Assembly: GCA_937918935.1 (NCBI GenBank)
Contig: CAKZSI010000028.1
Location: 1 to 64,000 of the forward strand
Direction of reading: 5' to 3'
Source of the DNA: an uncultured Chloroflexales bacterium
GTDB lineage: Bacteria; Chloroflexota; Chloroflexia; Chloroflexales; Chloroflexaceae
DNA length: 64,000 nt
Shown here: positions 43,537 to 51,422 of the stretch, one piece after another
Layout of the letters: every line of letters starts with the position of its first letter
Numbering within the stretch: position 1 is the first letter of the stretch
The notes under the pieces: model-generated
What the model was told of the DNA's origin: nothing
The model's input: the letters and a program-made list of their open reading frames with translations, nothing else
Databases searched by the model: none
Translations under genes and position numbers: made by a program

Positions 43537-44391
43537 TTATCGCCCCCGCGGCACATACCGAAAGATCAGAATGAACTGATGCACCTGATTGGCCACAAAA
43601 GCAAAAGGATAGCCAAACGGGTACAGATTGAGGCTCTGGTCGTGCCAGATGCGATACCCGCGGAACTCCAATCCTGGCGTCTGGCTCAGGGAGGCCACAA
43701 TGTCGGCGTGCAGCATGTTGTGATGCTCGGCGGTCGGTTGCAGGTCCTTGGTGAAGAGCACCAGATGGCCCCCGGGCTTGAGCAGCGGAAGCGCGCCTTC
43801 GAGGACCCGGCGCAGTTCGCGCAGGAACTCCCAGTAGTCAAGGTTGCCCAGATCGGCGGGGGAGGTGGTGAAAGGTGTTGGTGCGCTCGCACCGCGCTTC
43901 TTGCGCTCGCCGGTCTTCTCGCGGGCCTGCATCGCCGCATAGGGCGGGTCGGTGAGGATGAGGTCGAAGGGGCGCTCACGCACCTCTTCGAGGCGTGTCA
44001 GTTCCCGCGCATCGGCCACCAGGTAGGGCTGGGGTGCGATCCCGATGCGCGCACAGACAGCATGGTAGATGCCGGCGTACTCCGGCGACAGGTCCACCCC
44101 CACGGCGGTGCGGCCCTCCAGCGAGCAGGCGATCAACGTGCCACCGACCCCGGCGAAGGGGTCGAGCACGTGACCGCCGCGGCGGGTGAAGAAGCGCACC
44201 AGTTCAGCCAGCAGTTGCGGAGGCTTGGGGGAGGGATGGGCGCGCCGCAACTCATGGGCGTAACTCTCGGGCCCTCTGGTTGGATAGCGCGTGCTGATCA
44301 CCGAGCGCAGCGCGTAGATCCACTCGCGACCGGTCAGGTCGTTGAGACGGTTGCGCGGGTCCACGCCGGAGGTGTCGGTGGGGTCGTCCAT
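43537..44391 (-). CDS. DNA methyltransferase, N6-adenine/N4-cytosine type (orphan)
   Basis: A 284-residue SAM-dependent methylase. The SAM-binding motif I, DPFAGVGGT (77-85), is followed by the catalytic DPPY (148-151, in LILTDPPYAAM) and a C-terminal Rossmann part, LKPGGHLVLFTKDLQP. The stretch HPSPKPPQLLAELVRFF before motif I is typical of amino-methyltransferases acting on DNA. Motif I precedes DPPY, the reverse of the common beta-class order. No restriction enzyme or specificity subunit is adjacent, so it looks like an orphan methylase; an RNA guanine methylase of related fold is the main alternative. The ATG at 44391 is 13 bp after the carA stop, so the two are probably co-transcribed. 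Confidence 0.75.
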   Translation of the reverse strand: MDDPTDTSGVDPRNRLNDLTGREWIYALRSVISTRYPTRGPESYAHELRRAHPSPKPPQLLAELVRFFTRRGGHVLDPFAGVGGTLIACSLEGRTAVGVDLSPEYAGIYHAVCARIGIAPQPYLVADARELTRLEEVRERPFDLILTDPPYAAMQAREKTGERKKRGASAPTPFTTSPADLGNLDYWEFLRELRRVLEGALPLLKPGGHLVLFTKDLQPTAEHHNMLHADIVASLSQTPGLEFRGYRIWHDQSLNLYPFGYPFAFVANQVHQFILIFRYVPRGR

Positions 44392-44404
44392 GCGAAACCG
44401 CGTC

Positions 44405-45523
44405 TTACCGCCAGGAAGCCATGAGCGCCGTGAATTCGCGGAACAGGTAGGTCGCGTCGTGGGGGCCAGGGCCGGCTTCGGGATGGTACTGCACGCTGAA
44501 GCAGCCAAGGCCGGTGTGGCGCAGGCCCTCCACTGTCTGGTCATTCAGATTGATATGGGTTATCTCCACCTCGGGGGGCAGAGTCTCCGGGTCCACGGCG
44601 AAGCCGTGGTTCTGCGAGGTAATCTCCACCCGGCCCGTCGGGAGGTGGCGCACGGGGTGGTTGGCGCCGTGGTGGCCGAAGGGCAGTTTGTAGGTGCGCG
44701 CCCCCAGGGCCAGGCCCATCAACTGGTGGCCCAGACAGATGCCAAATACCGGCACGCGCCCCAGCAGGTCGCGCAGGGTCTCGAAGGCGTAGGTTGCGGC
44801 GGCGGGGTCGCCCGGGCCGTTGGAGTAGAAGATGCCATCGGGCCGCAGCCCCAGGGCCTCGCTCGCCGGGGTGCTGGCCGGCACCACCGTCACCCGGCAG
44901 CCGTGGTCAACCAGGCGGCGCAGGATGGTGCGCTTGAGACCGAAGTCGTAGGCGACGACGTGGTAGGTCAGGGGTGGTGTGCCGCCGGGGTATACCGGCC
45001 CGAACGGAGCCGAGCCTTCGGCCCAGTGGTACGGTTCTTCGCAGGTAACCACGCGGGTCAGGTCGAGACCTTCCATTGGCGGGGCCTGGCGAGCCTTCGC
45101 CAACAGCGTCTCAACCGGCTCGCCGGTGGTCGAGATAATGCCACGCATGGCCCCGGCGGTGCGAATGTGCCGGGTAAGCGCCCGCGTGTCTACCTCGCTG
45201 ATGGCGACGATACGGTGCTCGCGCAACAACTGGGCCAGACTGCCACGGGCGCGCCAGGAACTGAAGTTCTCGCTGTAGGCGCGCACGATGAAGCCGGCTA
45301 CCTGGGGGCGGAGCGACTCGGGATCGAAATCGTTGACCCCCGTATTGCCGATGTGCGGCGCAGTCATGGTGACCAGTTGGCCGCAGTACGAGGGATCGGT
45401 CAGGATCTCCTGGTACCCGGTCATTCCGGTATGGAAGACCACCTCGCCGATGCACTGGCCCGGCGCACCGAACGAACGCCCCGGAAAGACCCTTCCATCT
45501 TCGAGTACGAGTACTGCGTCCAT
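44405..45523 (-). CDS. carA: carbamoyl-phosphate synthase small subunit (glutaminase)
   Basis: A 372-residue CarA, which hydrolyses glutamine and channels ammonia to CarB. The N-terminal domain (1-150) has [28 protein letters not shown] and VNDFDPES. The class I glutaminase domain (about 187-370) has the nucleophile Cys 263 in [17 protein letters not shown] (234-240), SQNHGFAVD and the His-Glu pair in [14 protein letters not shown]. Length is normal. The ATG at 45523 matches the usual [10 protein letters not shown] start; a further ATG lies seven codons upstream. The leader contains a strong hairpin with a short T-run (45602-45641). carB is about 38 kb away on the other strand, an unusual split. 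Confidence 0.96.
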   Translation of the reverse strand: MDAVLVLEDGRVFPGRSFGAPGQCIGEVVFHTGMTGYQEILTDPSYCGQLVTMTAPHIGNTGVNDFDPESLRPQVAGFIVRAYSENFSSWRARGSLAQLLREHRIVAISEVDTRALTRHIRTAGAMRGIISTTGEPVETLLAKARQAPPMEGLDLTRVVTCEEPYHWAEGSAPFGPVYPGGTPPLTYHVVAYDFGLKRTILRRLVDHGCRVTVVPASTPASEALGLRPDGIFYSNGPGDPAAATYAFETLRDLLGRVPVFGICLGHQLMGLALGARTYKLPFGHHGANHPVRHLPTGRVEITSQNHGFAVDPETLPPEVEITHINLNDQTVEGLRHTGLGCFSVQYHPEAGPGPHDATYLFREFTALMASWR

Positions 45524-45601
45524 TCCTCTGTGTGCCTCTAACATTCCAGCGAGACTTCGTCTCGGCGGGAGTTGCGGGGGCCGCGGCCTATCGCAAAACG
45601 T

Positions 45602-45641
45602 CCCTTTCCGGTGTGGCGCGGCTTTGCCGCGCCGGAAAGGG
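45602..45641 (-). terminator. hairpin in the carA leader, candidate attenuator
   Basis: On the minus strand CCCTTTCC...GGAAAGGG closes an inner GGCGCGGC-loop-GCCGCGCC stem, with a 5-nt bulge, and is followed by ACGTTTTGCG. It is 78 bp upstream of the carA ATG and downstream of a possible -10 at 45711-45716. Confidence 0.5.
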
Positions 45642-45710
45642 CAACAAACCGGGCTGCAACTCTCCAGAATGTGGCGACAACTGATTGCCCGGTCGTCTGC
45701 GCTGTTACTC

Positions 45711-45716
45711 ATTGTA
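45711..45716 (-). promoter_or_regulatory. candidate -10 of carA
   Basis: TACAAT on the minus strand, without a good -35. It faces the TATAAT of the divergent glycosyltransferase gene only 15 bp away, so the two promoters would overlap. Confidence 0.35.
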
Positions 45717-45731
45717 TCACGCCGTGGCGGG

Positions 45732-45737
45732 TATAAT
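45732..45737 (+). promoter_or_regulatory. candidate -10 of the glycosyltransferase gene
   Basis: A perfect TATAAT followed by GC. The -35 match is poor (TCATTG, 17 bp upstream). Confidence 0.4.
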
Positions 45738-45814
45738 GCAGTTCCCGGCGACCTGTTCGACCACCGGCGCGCAGCCGGGCCTATCCAGATCTGCCAGGCT
45801 TAATCCAAAATCCG

Positions 45815-46951
45815 ATGCGTCTGCTCTTGCTCTACAAAGACTATCCCCCCGTCATCGGCGGCATCGAGAACCACCTGCGCCTTCTCGCCGAGGGCCTGGC
45901 AGCGCGGGGATACAGCGTCACGGTGCTGGTGAGCGGCGCCACGCGCCGTACCCAGGTGGCGGAGGAGGGAGACGTGCGCGTGATCCGCGCCGGTCGCCTG
46001 GCCACCCTGGCCTCGACACCCCTCAGCCCGGCCCTGCCGCTGCTCCTGGCCCGCGCGCGGCCCGACCTGATTCACCTGCACCACCCCTTTCCGCCCGGCG
46101 ATCTGGCGACGCTGATCGCCGCGCCCGGCGTGCCGCTGGTGGTCACCTACCACAGCGACATCGTGCGCCAGCGCCGTCTGGCACGAACCCTGGCCCCGCT
46201 GTTTCGGCGGACCCTGCGGCGGGCGGCGCGCATCGTCGCCAGTAGCCCGGCATATATTCGCACCTCGCCGTTGCTGGCGCCGCTGGCCTCCCGTTGCCGG
46301 GTGGTGCCCTTCGGGATGCCGCTGGAACGCTTCGCCATGGCCGATCCAGAACGAGTAGCGGCGCTGCGGGCGCGCTTTCCGGGGCCGCTGGTGCTCTTCG
46401 TCGGACGGCTGCGCTACTACAAGGGCGCCGACCGGCTGGTACGGGCGATGGCCCACGTGCCTGGGCGGGCCGTCTTTGTCGGCGGGAATGCCACGATGCG
46501 CCGCGCCGACCTGGAGGCTCTCGCCGCCGCTCTGGGCCTTACGGGGCGCGTCCACTTCGTCGGTGAGCAATCTGAGGATGACTTGCGCGCCTGGTACCAG
46601 GCTGCCGATGTCTTCGCCCTGCCCGCGGTGGAGCGGAGCGAAGCCTTCGGCATCGCCCAGGTTGAGGCCCAGGCCGCCGGGTTGCCGGTGGTAACCACCG
46701 AGGTCGGTAGCGGCACCAGCTACGTGACACTCCACGGGCGCACCGGCTTCGTAGTGCCGCCCGACGATGTGCCCGCGCTGGCGCGCGCCCTGCGCGTACT
46801 CATCGCCAATCCCGCGCTGGCGCGCGCCCTCGGCGCCGCGGGCCGCACGCGCGCGGAACGCGAGTTCAGCCTGGAGCGTATGCTCGACCGCATGGAGGCT
46901 GTGTACGCCGAGGCCATGGAGGATCCGGCGCGCCAGTACTATGTTGGATAG
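45815..46951 (+). CDS. glycosyltransferase, GT4 family (GT-B fold)
   Basis: A 378-residue glycosyltransferase transferring a sugar from a nucleotide donor to an envelope or exopolysaccharide acceptor. The N-terminal Rossmann domain starts with LLLLYKDYPPVIGGIENHLRLLAEGLAARGY, a typical GT4 acceptor-loop opening. The C-terminal donor domain has VLFVGRLRYYKGADRLVRAM, FVGEQSEDDLRAWYQAADVF and the E-x7-E motif in ERSEAFGIAQVEAQAAGLPVV. The start ATG at 45815 gives the standard N-terminal strand. It is divergent from carA. Substrates unknown. Confidence 0.92.
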   Translation: MRLLLLYKDYPPVIGGIENHLRLLAEGLAARGYSVTVLVSGATRRTQVAEEGDVRVIRAGRLATLASTPLSPALPLLLARARPDLIHLHHPFPPGDLATLIAAPGVPLVVTYHSDIVRQRRLARTLAPLFRRTLRRAARIVASSPAYIRTSPLLAPLASRCRVVPFGMPLERFAMADPERVAALRARFPGPLVLFVGRLRYYKGADRLVRAMAHVPGRAVFVGGNATMRRADLEALAAALGLTGRVHFVGEQSEDDLRAWYQAADVFALPAVERSEAFGIAQVEAQAAGLPVVTTEVGSGTSYVTLHGRTGFVVPPDDVPALARALRVLIANPALARALGAAGRTRAEREFSLERMLDRMEAVYAEAMEDPARQYYVG

Positions 46952-47489
46952 TAGATTGTAGCCTGCTGCATATGACCTCCCGATGAGATCCGGCATGGCT
47001 TTTGGAGGAACTGAGCCCCTCCAGACCTCTCCTACAGGGAAAAGTCTCATTGCAGCACTATGCAACAGGAATGGCGCGCCAGGTATTCACCCTGCTTCTG
47101 GGAAGGCGGGCGGGCCGGGAGCGCGGGCGTCTCGCATGCACACGTCCGGCCCATAGCGTACCAGGCTTCGAGGTCCGGCACGTGCGGCTTCAACCTCTTC
47201 GAACGAATGCAGCCGTCTCCTCAAGCAGGCGGCTGCATCTTGCGACTCCCCTCATCCGGGTCTGAACAGTTACAATCGTACACGGGTTCATCCAGGAGGG
47301 TCTTGAGGGAACCGACCCTTCACAGGAGAGATGCTTCGTTACCCCTTTGTTAGCGAGCCACTGGCCGGATATGCTCCAGGCGGGTAATATCTGACGGGTA
47401 CTATGCTCTGGAGGTGGACACATTGTCCGCTGACCGCGCCGCCCAACCCTGTGAGGCGTGTCCTGGCAGCCAGATGCTGAAACCTACGT
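46952..47489. other. intergenic region with no recognised gene
   Basis: 538 bp of lower repeat content than most spacers. It contains CTTTTGGAGGAACTGAGCCCCTCCAGACCTC and CAGGAGGGTCTTGAGGGAACCGACCCTTCACAGG modules near 46998 and 47291. Small open frames on both strands have no protein-like character. I see no promoter of quality. Confidence 0.5.
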
Positions 47490-48443
47490 ATGTCATTTCG
47501 GCAGCGTCTCATTATCAGTTGTATCATCGGGGTGATCACCGGTCTGGTAGGTGGCTGGTACCAACTGGCATTTGCCAATGGCGGCGCGGGTGATATAACC
47601 ATGCCGCTCTGTATGGGGGAGGCGTTATGGCGGGGCGATGATCCATACATTGTGTGCCGTGGATTTCAGAGCGACGGCGTGACGCCGAACACCCTCAACC
47701 CGGTCACAACGGCGATCATCACACTGCTCCTGTTGCCGCTGCCCCGCCTCGTCGCAGCCGGCGTCTTTCTCGGCCTGTCGGCAGCCATTCTGGCCTGGGC
47801 GCTTACCCGCAGCGGGGAAGCCTGGCGGCTGTTGACCTTCCTGGCCTTTCCCTTCTGGGCTGCCGTTCAGACAGTACAGTGGGCGCCGCTGTTGCTGGCC
47901 GTCTATTTCTGGCCCGCGTTGCTGGCGCTTACGCTGGCGAAGCCGCACGTCGGGGCGGCAGTGGCGCTAAATGTACCCTGGCGGCGCTGGCCGGTTATGG
48001 TAACCATGCTGCTGGGGTTGCTCAGCCTGCTCTGGATGCCGGCCTGGCCCCTGGCCATGCTCGGCGGTGTCGGGGCGCCAGGCGATTACCGTCCGCCAGT
48101 GTTCAGCCTGCCTGGCGCAATGCTCCTGCTGGCCGCCCTGCGCTGGCGCGCCCGCGAAGCCCGCCTCCTGCTCATCCTGGCACTGGCGCCGCAATGGACG
48201 TTCTACGACCAGTTGCTCGTCTTCGGGGTGGTGCGCACCTGGCGCGAGTTGCTGGTGTTGATCGGTTGTAGCTGGCTATGCTACCTGAGCTGGTTCCTGC
48301 TCCCGCTTCCCGGTATTCCCTGGTTCATCTGGTTGATCTACCTGCCGGCCCTGGTGATCGTTCTCCGGCAAGGTTATCCCCATTCCATTATCCGCGCTCC
48401 TCTGGCGCTCGGATCGAACGCCGATCCTCCTGAAGAGGCGTAA
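47490..48443 (+). CDS. polytopic membrane protein, function unknown
   Basis: A 317-residue protein with about eight hydrophobic segments spread over its length. The segment after helix 1 (GGAGDITMPLCMGEALWRGDDPYIVC) resembles the extracytoplasmic loop with an acidic residue near the start of GT-C glycosyltransferases such as DUF2029/GT87, which would use lipid-linked sugars, but the evidence is thin. The ATG at 47490 is chosen as the first methionine before helix 1. It lies near two glycosyltransferase genes, which gives modest support to an envelope polysaccharide role. Confidence 0.65.
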   Translation: MSFRQRLIISCIIGVITGLVGGWYQLAFANGGAGDITMPLCMGEALWRGDDPYIVCRGFQSDGVTPNTLNPVTTAIITLLLLPLPRLVAAGVFLGLSAAILAWALTRSGEAWRLLTFLAFPFWAAVQTVQWAPLLLAVYFWPALLALTLAKPHVGAAVALNVPWRRWPVMVTMLLGLLSLLWMPAWPLAMLGGVGAPGDYRPPVFSLPGAMLLLAALRWRAREARLLLILALAPQWTFYDQLLVFGVVRTWRELLVLIGCSWLCYLSWFLLPLPGIPWFIWLIYLPALVIVLRQGYPHSIIRAPLALGSNADPPEEA

Positions 48444-48658
48444 TCGTCTTCGGACACATCATTCCTCGGCAGCTTCCTGAACGGCAGGCTCTATCTGAGA
48501 AAGCCTGGCCCTCCACGGTTGCCTTGCCCTCCACAGTTCCCGGATACGCCAGGGGCGTAGTAGAGTACAATACCTTCTGCCAACCCACCCGACTGATACC
48601 TGATGTCATGGTGGATTGCCATGGACCCCAATCCAACATAATGAAAAAGAGTGGCGCC

Positions 48659-50242
48659 ATGACCGACCCTATTGACCGGCTGCGGGCCAATCTGCGCGCT
48701 GCGGCCATTCCCGCCACCGACGACGACCTGACAGGCATTCAGGCCAGGGGCTTTCTGAACCGGCTGGCGGATTTCGAGCGCATCGTCGCCGGTATTCCCG
48801 CCGAGACCGTGCCCGACTATCTGGATGCCGGCAGCCTGCCCGCCTCAACTGAGGTTGCCGCCCTGCCGGCGCCTCGCGCCGCGCCGGTGTCACCGCGTAC
48901 CGATACCCTGCTCGGCGCCGCCGCGGCGATCCGCGCAGGCGCCGCCACCCCCACGGCGCTGCTCGAGGCGGCTCTGGCACAGATTACCGCCCTGGACGGC
49001 CCTCTAAACGTCTTTCAACTCGTCCTGGCCGAGCAAGCCCTGGCCGATGCCCGGCGCGCCGAGGCCGAACTGGCCGCCGGCCAGGATCGTGGCCCGCTCC
49101 ACGGTCTACCCGTGGCGGTGAAGGATCTGCTGGATGTCGCCGGGCTGCCTACCACCGCCGGCTCGACCATCCTGGCCCAATCCATTGCCGCCACCGACGC
49201 CACGGCAGTGGCTCGCCTGCGCGCCGCTGGCGCAATCATCGTTGGCAAAACGCGCCTCTCCGAATTCGCCTACTCGCCCGGTTCAAACAATGCCCACTAC
49301 GGCGCCACTGCCAACCCTTTCGACCGCTCGCGCGACTCCGGCGGCTCCAGCAGCGGCTCGGCGGTGGCAGTGGCCACAGGCATGGCTCTGGCCGCCCTGG
49401 GTACCGACACGGGCTGCTCGATTCGCGTCCCCGCGGCCTTCTGCGGGCTGGTGGGTCTGAAACCCACCTGGGGCCGCACCAGTCTGGCCGGCGTGGTTCC
49501 CCTCTCCTGGTCGCTTGACCATCTCGGCCCACTTACGCGCAGCGTCGCCGATGCCGCCGCGCTCCTGGCGATCCTCGCCGGACCTGATCCGCGCGATGGG
49601 CGGACGCTACGCCCGGCGCCGCCCTTTGCCTACGAAGACGGTGAGGCGGAGGCGCGCGGGCTGCGGGTGGGCCTGGTCCGAGAAGATGGTTCGGGAAAGC
49701 CTCCCGCGGGGGAGGAGCAGCGCGCGGCGGCCCGGCGCGGCGCCGAGATGCTCGCCGCGGCGGGGGCCGAGGTGGTCGAACTCGACGTGCCCGAACTCGA
49801 CCGGCTGCGCGTGCTCGGCACGGCCCTGCTGGGGATGGAAGCGTCGGCCTTGCACCTGCCCTGGCTGCGAACGCGCCTCGACGCCTACGGCGAGTTTCCG
49901 CGCCAGCGGCTGCTGGCCAATTTCGCCTATGCGCCCGGGGACTTCATCAGGGCGCAGCAGGCTCGGGCCGTCTTGCGCCGGGCGATCAGCGAACGGCTGG
50001 CCGGCCTGGACCTGCTGGTGCTGCCCATCCATCCGGGATCCATACCGGCCCGCGGCGTACCGGCCAACAATGGTCTGGCCATTCCCTTCAACTGCCTGGG
50101 GTGGCCGGCCCTGAGCTTGCCCGCCGGCCGCGGCAGCGACGGGTTGCCCCTCGCCGTGCAACTGGTGGCGCGCCCCTGGCAAGAAGCCACTCTGCTCCGC
50201 GCCGCCACGGTGATTGAACGGGAACTCGCGGCTTCCCCGTGA
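48659..50242 (+). CDS. amidase signature family hydrolase with an N-terminal helical extension
   Basis: A 527-residue amide hydrolase. The Ser-cisSer-Lys triad is complete: Lys 155 (PVAVKDLLDV), Ser 230 in DSGGSSSGSA and the nucleophile Ser 254 (DTGCSIRVPA), with the family spacing of 24 residues between the two serines. Residues 1-58 form an extra helical region (RLRANLRAAAIPATDDDLTGI ... GIPAETVPDYLD) that resembles the small AtzG/DUF4089 partner of biuret and carboxybiuret amidases; here it seems fused. Substrate unknown. GatA function is unlikely because no gatB or gatC is near. ATG 48659 is preferred to the in-frame ATG at 48641, as the polar stretch between them is not typical. Confidence 0.88.
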   Translation: MTDPIDRLRANLRAAAIPATDDDLTGIQARGFLNRLADFERIVAGIPAETVPDYLDAGSLPASTEVAALPAPRAAPVSPRTDTLLGAAAAIRAGAATPTALLEAALAQITALDGPLNVFQLVLAEQALADARRAEAELAAGQDRGPLHGLPVAVKDLLDVAGLPTTAGSTILAQSIAATDATAVARLRAAGAIIVGKTRLSEFAYSPGSNNAHYGATANPFDRSRDSGGSSSGSAVAVATGMALAALGTDTGCSIRVPAAFCGLVGLKPTWGRTSLAGVVPLSWSLDHLGPLTRSVADAAALLAILAGPDPRDGRTLRPAPPFAYEDGEAEARGLRVGLVREDGSGKPPAGEEQRAAARRGAEMLAAAGAEVVELDVPELDRLRVLGTALLGMEASALHLPWLRTRLDAYGEFPRQRLLANFAYAPGDFIRAQQARAVLRRAISERLAGLDLLVLPIHPGSIPARGVPANNGLAIPFNCLGWPALSLPAGRGSDGLPLAVQLVARPWQEATLLRAATVIERELAASP

Positions 50243-50264
50243 CCTGCCCGCGTTGCCGTCTTGT

Positions 50265-50324
50265 GCCGACCCGCCCCCTCCCTGACCCCTCTCAGGTGCA
50301 GGGGCAGGGAGGGGGCGGGTCGGC
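50265..50324. terminator. perfect 20-bp inverted repeat, bidirectional terminator overlapping a coding end
   Basis: Arms 50265-50284 and 50305-50324 are exact reverse complements (GCCGACCCGCCCCCTCCCTG and its complement) around a 20-nt loop that itself can fold. It sits between two convergent genes. Its right arm encodes the last residues (ADPPPPCPC) of the minus-strand protein, whose stop is at 50292-50294 within the loop. Confidence 0.7.
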
Positions 50325-51296
50325 AACCATGTCCGGACGCAGCACATAGACCCACCAGTTATTGAGTACGCCATCGGTCTCGCCAGCGGCGCGGGGGAGG
50401 TGCGCCAGCCACCAGAGGTGATGCAGGCGCATATCGCCCCCGCCCCACTCGCTGGCGTCCATCATCCGGGGTGGGGCGCTCAGGTCGGGGAAGCTGTACC
50501 AGGCATCGGCGTGGCACAGCACCGGGCGCGGATTGCCCCAATCGTAGTCGGCGAGACTGTTGGGCGCAAAGTGGACGTTGCCGCACTCGGCGCGGCCGGG
50601 GTGGGTCAGGTCGTAGCGGGTGAAGCGTTCCCACAGGTTGCGTTCGCCGCGTCGCCCGCGGTAGATGTGGGCCATGATCGACTCGACGCGGTGACCGAAG
50701 TTCTCCAGCATACAGCCAGCGTCACGTTCGTAGTTAAAGCCCATCACCACGAACCGCCGCGGGCAGTGTTCGCTGCCGTCCAGGGGCGGTGAATTGCACC
50801 AGAAGGCCCCCGCGCCGGCCATGTGGCTCTCATAGTAGCCGGCGTAGGGAAAGGCGAAGAGCCAGACCTCGTCAATCTCGCCTGCCAGCACCTTCTGGGG
50901 GATGGCGAAGTCGTCGAGCAGACGATGGTAATCTGCCGCATCGGGATGGTGAAAGCCGCCCCGGTGGGCCCAGCAGGCCAGGTAGTGCTCGTCGTCGTAG
51001 GCGAAGCCGTCAACCTTTACCGGGTAGCCGTCCACCAGATGGTGTTCGACAATGGTGTAGCTCGCGATGCCGCCGGAGCAGGCGTGCAGGTCGGCGATGT
51101 ACTGCCGGGCCAGGGCTTCGGGGTCGTGCCAGCCAAAATGCGCGTGCAGCCGCCGACCGCCGCGGCTTTCCAGCACCGGGTCGTGAACGATCATCGCCAC
51201 GCGCAGGTCGATCGGCGCGACGCTGGCCGGGCGCTCCCAGACGGAAGGCGCCGTAGGAGGGGACGGGCGACGTTTACCGAAGAGCCAGTCAAACAT
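50292..51296 (-). CDS. conserved-looking protein of unknown function
   Basis: A 334-residue protein with no signal peptide or membrane helix. I do not recognise the family with certainty. It is rich in His, Trp, Tyr and Asp, and has well-formed blocks: AMIVHDPVLESRGGRRLHAHFGWHDPEAL, DEVWLFAFPYAGYYESHMAG, GAFWCNSPP, RRFVVMGFNYERDAGCMLENFGHRVESIMAH and GNVHFAPNS. The many conserved-type His, Asp and Glu residues suggest a metal-binding or catalytic cytosolic (or otherwise folded) domain. The C-terminus PPPPCPCT is encoded by an inverted repeat and is probably not functional. It follows a glycosyltransferase gene in the same direction, 126 bp apart. The start ATG is at 51296, near FDWLFGKRR. Confidence 0.75.
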   Translation of the reverse strand: MFDWLFGKRRPSPPTAPSVWERPASVAPIDLRVAMIVHDPVLESRGGRRLHAHFGWHDPEALARQYIADLHACSGGIASYTIVEHHLVDGYPVKVDGFAYDDEHYLACWAHRGGFHHPDAADYHRLLDDFAIPQKVLAGEIDEVWLFAFPYAGYYESHMAGAGAFWCNSPPLDGSEHCPRRFVVMGFNYERDAGCMLENFGHRVESIMAHIYRGRRGERNLWERFTRYDLTHPGRAECGNVHFAPNSLADYDWGNPRPVLCHADAWYSFPDLSAPPRMMDASEWGGGDMRLHHLWWLAHLPRAAGETDGVLNNWWVYVLRPDMVADPPPPCPCT

Positions 51297-51422
51297 ATGT
51301 TACGGGGGGTCTGGGAGGGCTTCACGCTCCCAGGCGAACAGGTTTGCGTAACCGTTCGGAGGAGGCACAGCTACCCCGCGCCCCTCCACCCGTCAATATA
51401 GGTGTGAGTTCCGTATCTGTCT

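Noticed and set aside
43519-45541. Plus-strand frames opposite the methyltransferase and carA
   Set aside because: No motif; opposite two well-supported genes.
47002-47423. Small frames in the 46.9-47.5 kb spacer
   Set aside because: All are short, Arg/Ser-rich and lack start signals or any recognisable domain.
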